Position numbers and translations under genes: made by a program. The notes beneath the pieces were generated by a model that saw nothing but the letters and a program-made list of their open reading frames with translations, did not search any database and was not told the DNA's origin. Source: Lysobacteraceae bacterium P (lineage in GTDB: Bacteria; Pseudomonadota; Gammaproteobacteria; Xanthomonadales; Xanthomonadaceae). From it: DNA of 64,000 nt. Within the stretch, counting starts at the first letter, position 1; each line of letters starts with the position of its first letter. Shown in pieces: positions 55,705 through 64,000 of this stretch. Location of the stretch: contig SCOX01000015.1 in the NCBI GenBank assembly GCA_005503055.1, positions 1-64,000 of the forward strand. The letters run 5' to 3'.

Positions 55705-55735
55705 TGCCGCAGCACACCGCAACGCGACCCTCGAC

Positions 55736-56800
55736 ATGACGCCAGGCGACGCCCTGCTGTGCTACTGCCGTCCGGGCTTCGAGCCCGAACTCGCAGGCGA
55801 ATTGAGCGAACGCGCGGCGCTCGCCGGCCATCCCGGCTACGCGCGCACCGAACGCAACAGCGGGTTCGTCGAATTCCTCGGCGCCGACGCAGGTGCGCTG
55901 ACGCGCGCGCTGCCGTTCGACTCGCTGATCTTCGCCCGCCAGAAGCTGACCCGGATCGCCGAGCTGCGCGGGCTCGACCCGAAGGACCGAATCACGCCGA
56001 TCCTGCGTGCGCTCGAAGTCACCCTGTCCAATGCGTACACGTTCGGCGAACTGTGGGTGGAACATCCCGATTCCGACGAGGCCAAGCCGCTGGCCGGCCT
56101 CGCACGCGCCTTCGGCAACGCGCTGCGCCCCGTGCTGCGCAAGGGCGGTTGGCTGACGCGTTTCGACGATTCGCGCCGCTCCAGGCTCCATGTCGTGTTC
56201 CTCGCCGGAGACCACGTCCTGCTCGCGATCGGCGAGGCGGGCGACAGCGCGCCGTGGCCGCTGGGCATCCCGCGCCTTCGCATGAACGCCGATGCGCCCA
56301 GTCGCTCCGCGCTGAAGCTGGAAGAAGCGCTGATGGTGCTGCTGACCGAGAAGGAGCGCGAGCGCCTGCTTCGCGAGGGCATGCGCGGCGCCGACCTCGG
56401 TGCGGCGCCCGGCGGCTGGACCTGGGTGCTGATGCGCCAGGGGCTGCGCGTCATCTCGATCGACAACGGCCCCTTGCAGGAGAAGCTGCTCGACAGCGGC
56501 CGCGTCGAGCATCTGCGCGAAGACGGCTTCCACTGGCAACCACGCGCACCGTTGGACTGGATGGTGTGCGACATGGTCGAACAGCCACGCCGCGTCGCCG
56601 AACGGATGGCGACCTGGCTGCGCGAAGGCTGGTGCCGGCACACGATCTTCAACCTCAAGCTGCCGATGAAGAAGCGTTGGGACGAGACCCGCCTGTGCCT
56701 GGCGATGCTGGAAGAGCAGGCCGGCAGGCCGCTGCTCTTGCGTGCGCGCCAGCTCTATCACGACCGCGAGGAAATCACGGTTTTCGCGACCTCGCGATGA
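55736..56800 (+). CDS. rlmM: 23S rRNA 2'-O-ribose methyltransferase RlmM
   Basis: RlmM methylates C2498 of 23S rRNA. The 354-residue protein has an N-terminal THUMP-like domain (CYCRPGFEPELAGELSERAA) and a Rossmann domain with the SAM motif GADLGAAPGGWTWVL. The catalytic Lys/Asp/Lys/Glu tetrad is marked by DWMVCDMVE and FNLKLPMKKRWDE. Length is close to the usual 350-366. The start is ATG 55736, 31 nt after the deaminase gene. Confidence 0.94.
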   Translation: MTPGDALLCYCRPGFEPELAGELSERAALAGHPGYARTERNSGFVEFLGADAGALTRALPFDSLIFARQKLTRIAELRGLDPKDRITPILRALEVTLSNAYTFGELWVEHPDSDEAKPLAGLARAFGNALRPVLRKGGWLTRFDDSRRSRLHVVFLAGDHVLLAIGEAGDSAPWPLGIPRLRMNADAPSRSALKLEEALMVLLTEKERERLLREGMRGADLGAAPGGWTWVLMRQGLRVISIDNGPLQEKLLDSGRVEHLREDGFHWQPRAPLDWMVCDMVEQPRRVAERMATWLREGWCRHTIFNLKLPMKKRWDETRLCLAMLEEQAGRPLLLRARQLYHDREEITVFATSR

Positions 56801-56919
56801 CGCGCCGCTCACGTGCGTGAACGCTGCGCATCGCGCAATCGCGTGCGGCGCTGGAATTGACCTGTGGTTGATCTTGCCGGCATTAGCGTCGGTGCGTCCC
56901 AACAGCGAGGTCCAACGAC

Positions 56920-57609
56920 ATGAAGTCCACGCTCAACCCCACCCAGACGCTGCTCGCGATCGGGCTCGCCGCTGCGCTCGGTATCGCCGGCCCGGCGATG
57001 GCGCAACGCACCCAGGGCGAACCGGCGAAATCGAAGATCCAGGCCGAAACCGCCGCCGAGGTCGCCTCCGAACAGGCCGAGGCCGCACGCGCGAGCGCGC
57101 AGACCGCGCGGGATGCGACGGGCGTCACCGGCGGTGTCTACAGCACCATCAACCAGCACGCCGACACCGCGCAGAAGGCCGCCAATGCCGCGACGAACGC
57201 ATCGCACGATGCGCGCGCCGCGCAGACCGTGGCCGGGTCGTCGGCGAATCCCAAGCAGGGCGCGGCAGAGGCGCGTGAGGCCGCGACGGCCGCCAGCAAC
57301 GCGAGCCTGCAGGCGCAGGTATCGGCCGACGCGGCGGTGCAGCAGGCCTATCCGCCGCCGGCACCGCGTCCGGTTGCGCCGACCCCGGCCTACACGGGCG
57401 CCGTGCAGCAGGAAGTGCATGCCACCTCCAGCCAGCCGAACTCGACGCTGACCAACAAGGTCGACTTCAACTCGCTCGACGCCAATCGCGATGGCAACCT
57501 GAGTCGAACCGAAGTGTCCGGCAACGCGACCCTGACGGCCGACTTCAATGCGATCGACGCCAATCGCGACGGCCGCATCACCCAGCGCGAGCTTGCCGGC
57601 GGTAAGTGA
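56920..57609 (+). CDS. Exported EF-hand protein with Ala-rich helical region
   Basis: A 229-residue protein with a signal peptide (cleavage AMA|QR near residue 28), an Ala/Gln-rich helical stretch (about 35-145) and a Pro-rich linker. Two EF-hand loops follow at the C terminus: DANRDGNLSRTE and DANRDGRITQRE, each with all calcium-binding positions filled. It is probably a periplasmic or surface calcium-binding protein; no partner is obvious. The start ATG at 56920 gives an intact signal peptide. A terminator follows at 57633. Confidence 0.85.
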   Translation: MKSTLNPTQTLLAIGLAAALGIAGPAMAQRTQGEPAKSKIQAETAAEVASEQAEAARASAQTARDATGVTGGVYSTINQHADTAQKAANAATNASHDARAAQTVAGSSANPKQGAAEAREAATAASNASLQAQVSADAAVQQAYPPPAPRPVAPTPAYTGAVQQEVHATSSQPNSTLTNKVDFNSLDANRDGNLSRTEVSGNATLTADFNAIDANRDGRITQRELAGGK

Positions 57610-57632
57610 CCTGTCGAAACCGCTGGCGATGA

Positions 57633-57667
57633 CGAGCCCCTCCCGCGCCGGGAGGGGCTCGTTTTAT
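57633..57667 (+). terminator. Rho-independent terminator after the EF-hand gene
   Basis: CGAGCCCCTCCCG (57633-57645) pairs with CGGGAGGGGCTCG (57649-57661) around CGC and is followed by TTTTATT. It lies 24 nt after the EF-hand gene stop. It slightly overlaps the end of the convergent ubiquinone gene. Confidence 0.9.
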
Positions 57668-58857
57668 TGGCCGGCCGCGTGCCGCCAGAACGCGTGCGTA
57701 AGCGGTGGCAACCTGCCCGCCAGGCCCAGCAACGGGCCGCGCAACAAAGTGGCTGCAACCGAGTCGTTGGAGAACAGCCGGTTGATGCCGTCGAAGGCAT
57801 AAGCGGCGACCGCACTTTCGCTGCGCTGGCCGCGCGCCCAGCGCGGCAAACGCGCCGCCGGATCGACCCCGCGCGAATGCGCATCGGCTAGCGTGCGGCG
57901 CAGCGTCGCCACGTCGCGCAGACCGAGATTGACGCCCTGCCCCGCCAGCGGATGCACTGCGTGCGCGGCATCACCGATGACGGCGACACGATGGCTTGCT
58001 AGCGACTGCGCCAGTTGCATCCGCAGCGGGAACGCCGCGCGGCGGGAAACGCGCGTCAATGCGCCCAGCGTGCCGGCGAACGCGGCTTCGAGCTCGCACA
58101 GGAAGGCAGCTTCTTCCGCTTCGAGCAAGCGCTGCGCCTGCGCTTCCGGCAAGGTCCAGACGATGGAACTGATGTTGGGTTCCTGGAACGGCAGGAACGC
58201 CAACGGCCCCGTCGGCAGGAACCGCTGCCAGCACGTGGCCTGATGCGGCCGTTCGCTTTCGACGAATGCCACCAGGCCGCGTTGGCCGTAGTCCTGGCGG
58301 GGCGCTTCGATGCCGGCGAGCGAGCGCAGTTTCGATTCGGCCCCATCGGCCGCCACGACGATGCGCGCACGCAGCGACAGACCGCTTTCGAGCGCAACCG
58401 TCGCGCCGTATTCGTCCTGCTCCAGCGCGACGACGCTGTCGGGGCAATGCAGTTGCACACCGGCTGCGGGCAGCGCTGCCCAAAGTCGATCGACCAGCAG
58501 CGCGTGCTCGACGATCCAGCCCAGTTCGCGACGACCGAAAGCGTCCGCATCGAATACCAGTTCGCCGCCGCCGGCCGCATCCCACACGCGCATGGCGCGA
58601 TACGGCTGCAGGCGTGCGGACGCCACGTCGCGCCACACGCCCAGGCCGTCGAGCAAAGCGGCATTGTCGGGCGCGAACGCGTAAATGCGAAGATCGATGC
58701 GCTCTGCGTCCGTCGGCAACGCATGCCAGGCAGGCGGTTGCCGCGTTTCGACCAGCGCCACGCGCAGGCCGTCGCGCGCGAATGCGAGCGCAGCCGCCGC
58801 GCCCACCACGCCGGCGCCGACCACCACCACGTCCAGACCGCTTCCACGCCGGCTCAT
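57664..58857 (-). CDS. FAD-dependent monooxygenase of the UbiH/UbiI/VisC family (first of a tandem pair)
   Basis: A 397-residue flavoprotein with the N-terminal FAD loop VVVVGAGVVGAAAALAFARD, the RIVVAADGAESKLR segment and the C-terminal VAVIGDAAHAVHPLAGQGVN motif shared by all ubiquinone hydroxylases. It hydroxylates the quinone ring or a related aromatic. The start ATG at 58857 overlaps the stop of the next family member by ATGA. Assigning UbiI, UbiF or VisC needs phylogeny. Confidence 0.88.
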   Translation of the reverse strand: MSRRGSGLDVVVVGAGVVGAAAALAFARDGLRVALVETRQPPAWHALPTDAERIDLRIYAFAPDNAALLDGLGVWRDVASARLQPYRAMRVWDAAGGGELVFDADAFGRRELGWIVEHALLVDRLWAALPAAGVQLHCPDSVVALEQDEYGATVALESGLSLRARIVVAADGAESKLRSLAGIEAPRQDYGQRGLVAFVESERPHQATCWQRFLPTGPLAFLPFQEPNISSIVWTLPEAQAQRLLEAEEAAFLCELEAAFAGTLGALTRVSRRAAFPLRMQLAQSLASHRVAVIGDAAHAVHPLAGQGVNLGLRDVATLRRTLADAHSRGVDPAARLPRWARGQRSESAVAAYAFDGINRLFSNDSVAATLLRGPLLGLAGRLPPLTHAFWRHAAGQ

Positions 58858-60071
58858 GCGCGCGGCTCCCGGCACAGCGCGGGCACGTCGCCGCGGTATC
58901 CCATCGCGCCACCCACGAGATACGACTGCGCTGAAGCGACGCGATCCACGGCGAACAGTCCCAGGCTGCGCAGCGGACGCAGGATCGGTGCATCGTTCGA
59001 AGTGAGGCGGGCCAGGCCATCGCTGAAACCCACGGTCCGTTCGCGGTCCTCGCGCCGGCGCGTCGCATACGCATCGAGCAACGTCGCATCGCCGCAGTCG
59101 CTGCGCGCATCGAGTGCACGTGCGTTGGCAATGACTTCCGCGAGCGTGAGCGCGTCGCGCAGTCCGAGGTTGAAGCCCTGCGCGCCGATCGGGTGGATGG
59201 TCTGCGCGGCGTTGCCGATCAGCACGGCGCGCGGCGCGACGGTGCGATGCGCGACGACGCGGATCGCGGCGTGCGAACTGCGCGGCCCGCAGGCAAGGAA
59301 GCGTCCGGCGCGCCAGCCGAATGCCTCTTGCGCGCGCGCGAGGAACCGGCCTTCATCGAGCGCAGCAACGGCGTCGGCGTCTTCCCGCGCCACGGCGTGG
59401 ATCAGGCCGTAATGGCGATCGCCGCGCGGCAGCAGTGCGGTCGGACCGTCGTCGCCCAGACGCTCGTAGGCGGTACCGTTGGGCGCGCGTGAACCGCGCA
59501 GGCGCGTGACGAACAGCGTCTGCAGGTAGTCGTGTTCGTCCACTCCGATGCCCAGAGATTCGCGCACCGCGCTGCGCGTGCCATCGGCGGCGACAAGAAG
59601 GCGCGCATGTACGATGCGCTCGCCATCGGCGTCGGCCACTCGGATCGCGCGCCCCTCACCCGCCACATCGGCGAGTCCGAGAAAGCGCACCGGCCGGTAA
59701 CGGGTGAGGCCGGCCGCTTCGGCGAGCCGGGCTTCCAGCGCGTCGCCGAAGTCGCGTGCCACCACCACTCGGCCGAATTCGCTGCGCCCGTAGCGCGCGG
59801 CGTCGAGCAGGCCACGGCCGAAGTCGCCCCGACGGCTGACATGGATGCGCTGGATCGCGCCGCTGGGCGCGCGCAGCTTCTGCATCACGCCCAGCGCGGT
59901 GAGCGCGTTCACGGTGGCCTCGGCGAAACTCAGGTTGCGCTCGTCGAACACCGACGGCAGCGTGCCGGGCGGCGTGGCTTCGACCAGGGCCACGTCCAGG
60001 CCCAGGCGTTCCAGCGCGATCGCCAGACTGGCGCCGACCAGGCCACCGCCGACGATGAGGACGTCGTGCAT
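58854..60071 (-). CDS. ubiH: 2-octaprenyl-6-methoxyphenol hydroxylase-like FAD monooxygenase
   Basis: A 405-residue member of the same family, with VLIVGGGLVGASLAIALERL, DERNLSFAEATVNALTALGV, ARLLVAADGTRSAVRE and AVLIGNAAQTIHPIGAQGFN. UbiH hydroxylates C6 of the ubiquinone precursor. The start chosen is ATG 60071; a start 22 codons upstream adds a Pro-rich stretch unlike the family. It is translationally coupled to the downstream paralogue and divergent from the DUF6580 gene. Confidence 0.88.
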   Translation of the reverse strand: MHDVLIVGGGLVGASLAIALERLGLDVALVEATPPGTLPSVFDERNLSFAEATVNALTALGVMQKLRAPSGAIQRIHVSRRGDFGRGLLDAARYGRSEFGRVVVARDFGDALEARLAEAAGLTRYRPVRFLGLADVAGEGRAIRVADADGERIVHARLLVAADGTRSAVRESLGIGVDEHDYLQTLFVTRLRGSRAPNGTAYERLGDDGPTALLPRGDRHYGLIHAVAREDADAVAALDEGRFLARAQEAFGWRAGRFLACGPRSSHAAIRVVAHRTVAPRAVLIGNAAQTIHPIGAQGFNLGLRDALTLAEVIANARALDARSDCGDATLLDAYATRRREDRERTVGFSDGLARLTSNDAPILRPLRSLGLFAVDRVASAQSYLVGGAMGYRGDVPALCREPRA

Positions 60072-60191
60072 GGACACGCGGGAAGGGGTATCTCCGGGCG
60101 TGCCGGAGGGCGGATTTGAGGGGGCCGCAACAGGCATTGCGCTATGCTAGCGGTTCCTGAAGGCCGTTACCTTCTTCCAGACGCTGCCACG

Positions 60192-60800
60192 ATGAACCGT
60201 CCCGCTTCCGACTCGCCCGCCTCCAACAACGCCTCCAACGGCGTGCTTGCCGTCGGCCCGCTGGTTCTCGCCGGCATGATCGCGATCGCCGCGCTCTCGC
60301 GCGTGTTGCCGCATCCGCCGAATTTCTCGCCGGTCGAGGCCATCGCGCTGTTCGGCGGAGCGTACTTCGCTTCGCGCCGCTGGGCCTTCATCGTGCCGCT
60401 GGTCGGCATGTTCGTGTCGGACCTTGTGCTGGCGGCGATCAACGGCGGGCTCTACGCCAGCTGGTTCGGCAACGGTGGCATCTGGCTGGTCTACCTGTGC
60501 GTGGCCCTGACCACGGCGATGGGCCTGAACCTTCGCGGCCGCGTGAGCGGCGCGCGCGTGCTGGGCTATTCGCTGGCCGGCTCGGTCCTGTTCTTCCTGG
60601 TCACCAACTTCGGCGCATGGCTGTTCCAGCCGATCCCGACCTACCCGATGACCGCCGCCGGCCTGGCTGCCGCGTACGTCGCGGGCATTCCGTTCTTCCA
60701 GTGGACGGTGCTGGGCACGCTGTTCTACGCCGCGCTGCTGTTCGGCAGCTTCGCCCTGCTGCGCCAGCGCGTGCCCGCGCTGCGCTCGCAGACGGTGTAA
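60192..60800 (+). CDS. DUF6580 family membrane protein
   Basis: A 202-residue membrane protein with five or six transmembrane helices and the conserved RVLPHPPNFSPVEAIALFGG loop and PTYPMTAAGLAAAYVAGIPF segment. This matches a family of putative small transporters whose substrate is unknown. The next gene, a cobalamin adenosyltransferase 18 nt away, hints at a vitamin link (inference). The start is ATG 60192; the N-terminal 20 residues are hydrophilic. Confidence 0.82.
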   Translation: MNRPASDSPASNNASNGVLAVGPLVLAGMIAIAALSRVLPHPPNFSPVEAIALFGGAYFASRRWAFIVPLVGMFVSDLVLAAINGGLYASWFGNGGIWLVYLCVALTTAMGLNLRGRVSGARVLGYSLAGSVLFFLVTNFGAWLFQPIPTYPMTAAGLAAAYVAGIPFFQWTVLGTLFYAALLFGSFALLRQRVPALRSQTV

Positions 60801-60818
60801 GCGACGGCGAACGGCCCG

Positions 60819-61373
60819 ATGGGCAACCGTCTCTCGAAGATCTACACCCGCACCGGCGACGACGGCACGACGGGGCTTGGCGACGGCAGCCGCGTCGCCA
60901 AGGATTCGGCGCGCGTCGCCGCCTACGGCACGGTGGACGAGGCCAACTCCTGCATCGGCATGGTGCTCGCCGCGGACGTGCCCGAGGACATCCGCACGCT
61001 GCTCACCACCGTGCAGCACCAGTTGTTCGACCTGGGCGGCGAGCTGTGCATCCCGGGCCATGCGGCGATTTTCGATGCCGACGTCGAGCGGCTTGAACAA
61101 CAGCTCGACGCATTCAACGAACCCCTGCCGCCGCTGAAGGATTTCATCCTCCCGGGCGGCGGCGAAGCGGCGGCGCGATGCCACGTCGCACGCACGGTGG
61201 TGCGCCGTGCCGAACGCGAAGCGGTCTCGCTCTCGCGCCTCGAGGACGTGCGCCCCGAGGCGGTTCGCTACCTCAATCGACTGTCCGACCTGCTGTTCGT
61301 GCTGTCGCGCGTGCTCGCGCGCGCCAGCGGCCACGGCGAAGTGCTGTGGAACCACGAGCGGCGCAAGGCCTGA
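60819..61373 (+). CDS. Cob(I)alamin adenosyltransferase, PduO type
   Basis: A 184-residue ATP:corrinoid adenosyltransferase that makes adenosylcobalamin. It has the ATP-binding IYTRTGDDGTTGLGDG, the VDEANSCIGM segment and the RTVVRRAEREAV helix with the conserved Arg residues. Its start follows the DUF6580 gene by 18 nt. No corrin-ring synthesis genes are in the window, so it probably salvages imported cobalamin. Confidence 0.94.
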   Translation: MGNRLSKIYTRTGDDGTTGLGDGSRVAKDSARVAAYGTVDEANSCIGMVLAADVPEDIRTLLTTVQHQLFDLGGELCIPGHAAIFDADVERLEQQLDAFNEPLPPLKDFILPGGGEAAARCHVARTVVRRAEREAVSLSRLEDVRPEAVRYLNRLSDLLFVLSRVLARASGHGEVLWNHERRKA

Positions 61374-61389
61374 CTGCCTCGCGCCCGCC

Positions 61390-62310
61390 ATGCGCATCTA
61401 CACCCACCCCGCCTGCACGCGCCACGATCCGGGCCCGGGCCACGCGGAACGGCCCTTGCGGCTGGTGGCGGTGGCCGAAGCCCTTCGCGAAACATTCTCG
61501 AACCTGGACTGGGAAGAAGCGCCTCGCGCGAGTCGCGGGCAGCTGCTTCGCGTGCACGACGATGCCTTGCTCGCGCTGGTCCTGGACACTGTCGTGGACG
61601 CGCCGATGGCGTTGGACCCGGACACCGTGCTCGCGCCGGGTTCCGCCGAGGCCGCCCTGCGTGCGGCCGGCGCCGGCATCGCGGCGGTGGATGCGGTCAT
61701 GCACAACGAGATCCGCCGGGCGTTCTGCGCGGTGCGCCCGCCGGGCCATCACGCCACACCGTCGGTGGCGATGGGCTTCTGCCTTTTCAACAACGTCGCC
61801 GTCGCCGCGGCGCATGCCTGCGACAAGCACGGCCTCTCGCGCGTGGCGGTGGTGGATTTCGACGTGCACCACGGCAACGGCACGCAGGCGATCTTCGACA
61901 CCGATCCGCGCGTGATGTACCTCAGCTCCCATCAGATGCCGCTGTACCCCGACACGGGCTACGCCAACGAACGCGGCGTCGGCAACATCGTCAATGCACC
62001 ACTGCCGCCGGGCTGCGGCAGCGAGGCGTTCCGTCGCATCTGGCGCGAGCAGTTGCTGCCGGCGCTGGACTCCTTCCGCCCGCAACTGCTTTTCATCTCC
62101 GCCGGATTCGACGCGCACAAGCGCGATCCGCTCGCCCAGGTCGAACTGGAAACCGAGGATTACGGCTGGCTGACGCGCGAACTGGTGGCCATCGCGCGCC
62201 GCCATGCCCACGGCCGTGTCGTGTCGATGCTCGAAGGCGGCTACGACCTGGCGGCGCTGCGCGAGTCCAGCGTTGCCCACGTGGGCGCGCTTCTGGAAGG
62301 CCTCGACTGA
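61390..62310 (+). CDS. Histone-deacetylase-fold amidohydrolase
   Basis: A 306-residue member of the arginase-deacetylase superfamily. The proton relay is in RPPGHHATPSVAMGFCLFNN; the zinc ligands are Asp and His of VVDFDVHHGNGTQ and the Asp of SAGFDAHKRDPLA; EGGYDL closes the site. Bacterial members remove acetyl groups from small molecules such as polyamines or from acetoin-type substrates, rather than from histones. The start is ATG 61390, 16 nt after the adenosyltransferase gene. Confidence 0.93.
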   Translation: MRIYTHPACTRHDPGPGHAERPLRLVAVAEALRETFSNLDWEEAPRASRGQLLRVHDDALLALVLDTVVDAPMALDPDTVLAPGSAEAALRAAGAGIAAVDAVMHNEIRRAFCAVRPPGHHATPSVAMGFCLFNNVAVAAAHACDKHGLSRVAVVDFDVHHGNGTQAIFDTDPRVMYLSSHQMPLYPDTGYANERGVGNIVNAPLPPGCGSEAFRRIWREQLLPALDSFRPQLLFISAGFDAHKRDPLAQVELETEDYGWLTRELVAIARRHAHGRVVSMLEGGYDLAALRESSVAHVGALLEGLD

Positions 62311-62502
62311 TCGGAACGGGGCGCCTGCGTTCGGCGGGTGGCGCCCCCGCTGTCGAAAACCGGGTCGGGGAACCGCCCGTTCCTGCCTTGACGCGGAAAT
62401 GAACCGCGATGGGCGCAAGATGTTGCTCGCGTTGCCCACCTGCAAGGGATACGGCAAGCTAGCGACCCGTTTTCCTGAACGCTGACGATCACGGTCCCCC
62501 GA

Positions 62503-64000
62503 GTGCGCAAACCCCTCCGACTGCTCCCGTTGTCGCTGTGCATCGCGCTGGCCCTGCCGGCGCACGCCGCCGACGGCTATCAGGAGGATTGGTACCTGTG
62601 CCCGATCATTGACGCGGTGCCCACCTTCGAGGACGCGCCGGCACCGATGGGCGGCATCGCAAGCCGCGCCAACGAGCCGACCGACATCGACGGTGGCCAG
62701 CTCGAGCGCGCCGCGAACGACCAGGACATCGTCGTACAGGACAACGTGCGGCTGAACCGTGGCGACCAGTTCCTGGGCACCGACAAGCTCACGTACAACG
62801 CCGAGACGGGCAAGTACAGCGCCATCGGCAATGTCCGCTACCAGGACAGCGGCATGCGCATCATCGCCGAGCGTGCGGAAGGCGACCAGAACGCCGACCA
62901 GCATCGCATCGAGGACGTGCAGTACCAGCTGACCGAGCGACGCGGCAACGGCGGCGCCGATCGCATCGAACTCGACGGCCCCAGGGGCCATCTCATCGGC
63001 GCCACGTATTCGACGTGCGCACCGAACCAGCGTGCATGGGAACTGCGCGCCAACCGCATTGACATCGACTCCGCCGAAGGCATGGGCGTGGCGCGAAACG
63101 CCACCGTGCGCATCGGCAAGGTGCCGGTGCTGTTCGTGCCATGGTTCACCTTCCCCGTGGACGACCGCCGGCGCACCGGCCTGCTGTATCCGCAGTTGTC
63201 GCTGTCCGGCCGCAACGGCTTCGATTACAAGCAGCCGATCTACCTGAACCTGGCGCCCAACTACGACGCCACGCTCTATCCGCGCATCATGACCGACCGC
63301 GGTGGCCTGCTCGGCGCCGAATTCCGCTGGTTGTACGAAAAGGGCAAGGGCGAGGTCTACGGCAACTGGATGCCGAGCGACAGCCTGCCCCGCAACGAGC
63401 CCGAGCGCTATCTCAATCCCGAATTCGGCAATGGCCTGTCGAGCCTGCCGGACAAGAATCGCGGCCAGTTCTCGTTGTCGGCCACGCACAACATCGACAA
63501 CAACTGGTACGCCAACACCAACCTCGGCTGGGTGAGCGACACCCACTACTTCGAGGATTTCAGCAGCAGCCTGTACGGCATCTCGGCCTATTCGATCCGC
63601 AGCGACGCGGGCGTGTACGGACGCGGCCGATTCTGGCAAGCCGCGGTGATGGCCGACCATTACCAGCTCGCCGACTACACGCTCGACGAAACCAGCCTGG
63701 CCTTCGATCGCCTGCCGCGCGCCTTCATCAGCTGGGCGCAGCCGATCACGCCCTGGGTGCAGGTGGGCGCCGACGCCGAAGGCGCGCGCTTCTCGCACGA
63801 CGAATTCCTTGGCGGCGATCGCATCGACCTGAAGCCGTTCGTGAGCCTCCCCCTTGAAGGCGCGAGCTGGTTCATCCGTCCCAAGCTGGCGTGGCGTTAC
63901 ACGGCCTACCAACTCGACGGCAGCGCGACCGATCGCGCCGCCGAATTCGTCCGACGCAACGGCGGGACGGTTACGCCGGAACTCATCCAGAGCTTCGACG
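62503..64000 (+). CDS. lptD: LPS-assembly protein LptD, N-terminal 499 residues (continues beyond the window end)
   Basis: LptD is the outer-membrane translocon that delivers lipopolysaccharide to the surface with LptE. The start is GTG 62503 with a signal peptide (cleavage at AHA|AD, residue 22). Cys33 is followed by the periplasmic jellyroll (about 55-200). The YSTCAPNQRAW segment matches the conserved second Cys, and VPVLFVPWFTFPVDDRRRTG leads into the barrel. The two N-terminal Cys fit the disulfide pairing seen in E. coli LptD. No stop occurs before the window edge; the full protein should be about 800 residues. Confidence 0.95.
   Translation, partial: MRKPLRLLPLSLCIALALPAHAADGYQEDWYLCPIIDAVPTFEDAPAPMGGIASRANEPTDIDGGQLERAANDQDIVVQDNVRLNRGDQFLGTDKLTYNAETGKYSAIGNVRYQDSGMRIIAERAEGDQNADQHRIEDVQYQLTERRGNGGADRIELDGPRGHLIGATYSTCAPNQRAWELRANRIDIDSAEGMGVARNATVRIGKVPVLFVPWFTFPVDDRRRTGLLYPQLSLSGRNGFDYKQPIYLNLAPNYDATLYPRIMTDRGGLLGAEFRWLYEKGKGEVYGNWMPSDSLPRNEPERYLNPEFGNGLSSLPDKNRGQFSLSATHNIDNNWYANTNLGWVSDTHYFEDFSSSLYGISAYSIRSDAGVYGRGRFWQAAVMADHYQLADYTLDETSLAFDRLPRAFISWAQPITPWVQVGADAEGARFSHDEFLGGDRIDLKPFVSLPLEGASWFIRPKLAWRYTAYQLDGSATDRAAEFVRRNGGTVTPELIQSFD

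Overview
The window is high-GC gammaproteobacterial chromosome, almost certainly a member of the Xanthomonadaceae/Lysobacteraceae and most Lysobacter-like. The signs are the gene order around hemA-prfA and the prs-rplY-pth-ychF block, an Ax21-like outer-membrane protein, several secreted S8 proteases with PKD, PPC and P domains, and the REP-like intergenic repeats typical of xanthomonads. No prophage, insertion sequence, rRNA or CRISPR array is visible. The assignment is inferred from gene content, not from a search.

Layout. (1) 1-10.5 kb is core housekeeping. On the minus strand a promoter drives tRNA-Tyr, tRNA-Gly, tRNA-Thr and tuf (cut by the window start). A second minus-strand block runs TPR protein-lolB-ispE-tRNA-Gln-prs-rplY-pth-ychF. 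hemA-prfA diverges from it. (2) 10.6-20.5 kb holds a GNAT/gamma-glutamylcyclotransferase fusion, a TPR/O-GlcNAc-transferase-like protein, moaB, an XRE regulator coupled to a PPK2 kinase, small membrane and secreted proteins, a ThuA-like protein, yihY-tlpA-acylphosphatase, wrbA-DUF2069 and a one-domain asparaginase-like protein. (3) 20.6-26.7 kb is a tandem of three secreted proteases (S8 with PKD, a metzincin broken by a frameshift, S8 with PPC), all ending in near-identical P domains. (4) 27.2-32.5 kb has sufT and two paralogous four-helix membrane proteins, one beside a MocR regulator and one beside an AraC regulator. (5) 32.9-37.9 kb carries the NAD(P) transhydrogenase genes, split on two strands around an ECF sigma factor module and an 11-residue-repeat protein. 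(6) 37.9-44.3 kb holds a DUF1631 protein, nitroreductase, 5'-3' exonuclease, Nudix hydrolase, prolyl aminopeptidase and the Ax21-like protein.

(7) 44.7-47.3 kb is the most unusual part. A 34-codon gene with a strong ribosome-binding site is closed by a strong hairpin. It is followed by an LpxL-fold acyltransferase lacking the usual His/Glu catalytic pair, a dedicated acyl carrier protein and a ketosynthase. This could be a small acyl-peptide or acyl-lipid biosynthetic cassette that I cannot match to a described system. (8) 47.3-52.8 kb holds prmC, the peroxide-defence unit ahpC-ahpF-oxyR with a recognisable OxyR site ahead of ahpC, apt and a DUF2007 gene. (9) 52.9-64 kb holds glnS, a Cys-rich lipoprotein, a nucleoside deaminase, rlmM, a secreted EF-hand protein, two UbiH-family monooxygenases, a DUF6580 membrane protein, a PduO-type cobalamin adenosyltransferase, a histone-deacetylase-fold amidohydrolase and the start of lptD.

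Most neighbouring co-directional genes overlap by 1-4 bases (ATGA or GTGA), so translational coupling is common here. Four intergenic inverted-repeat sites, falling into three families, are the main non-coding structures.
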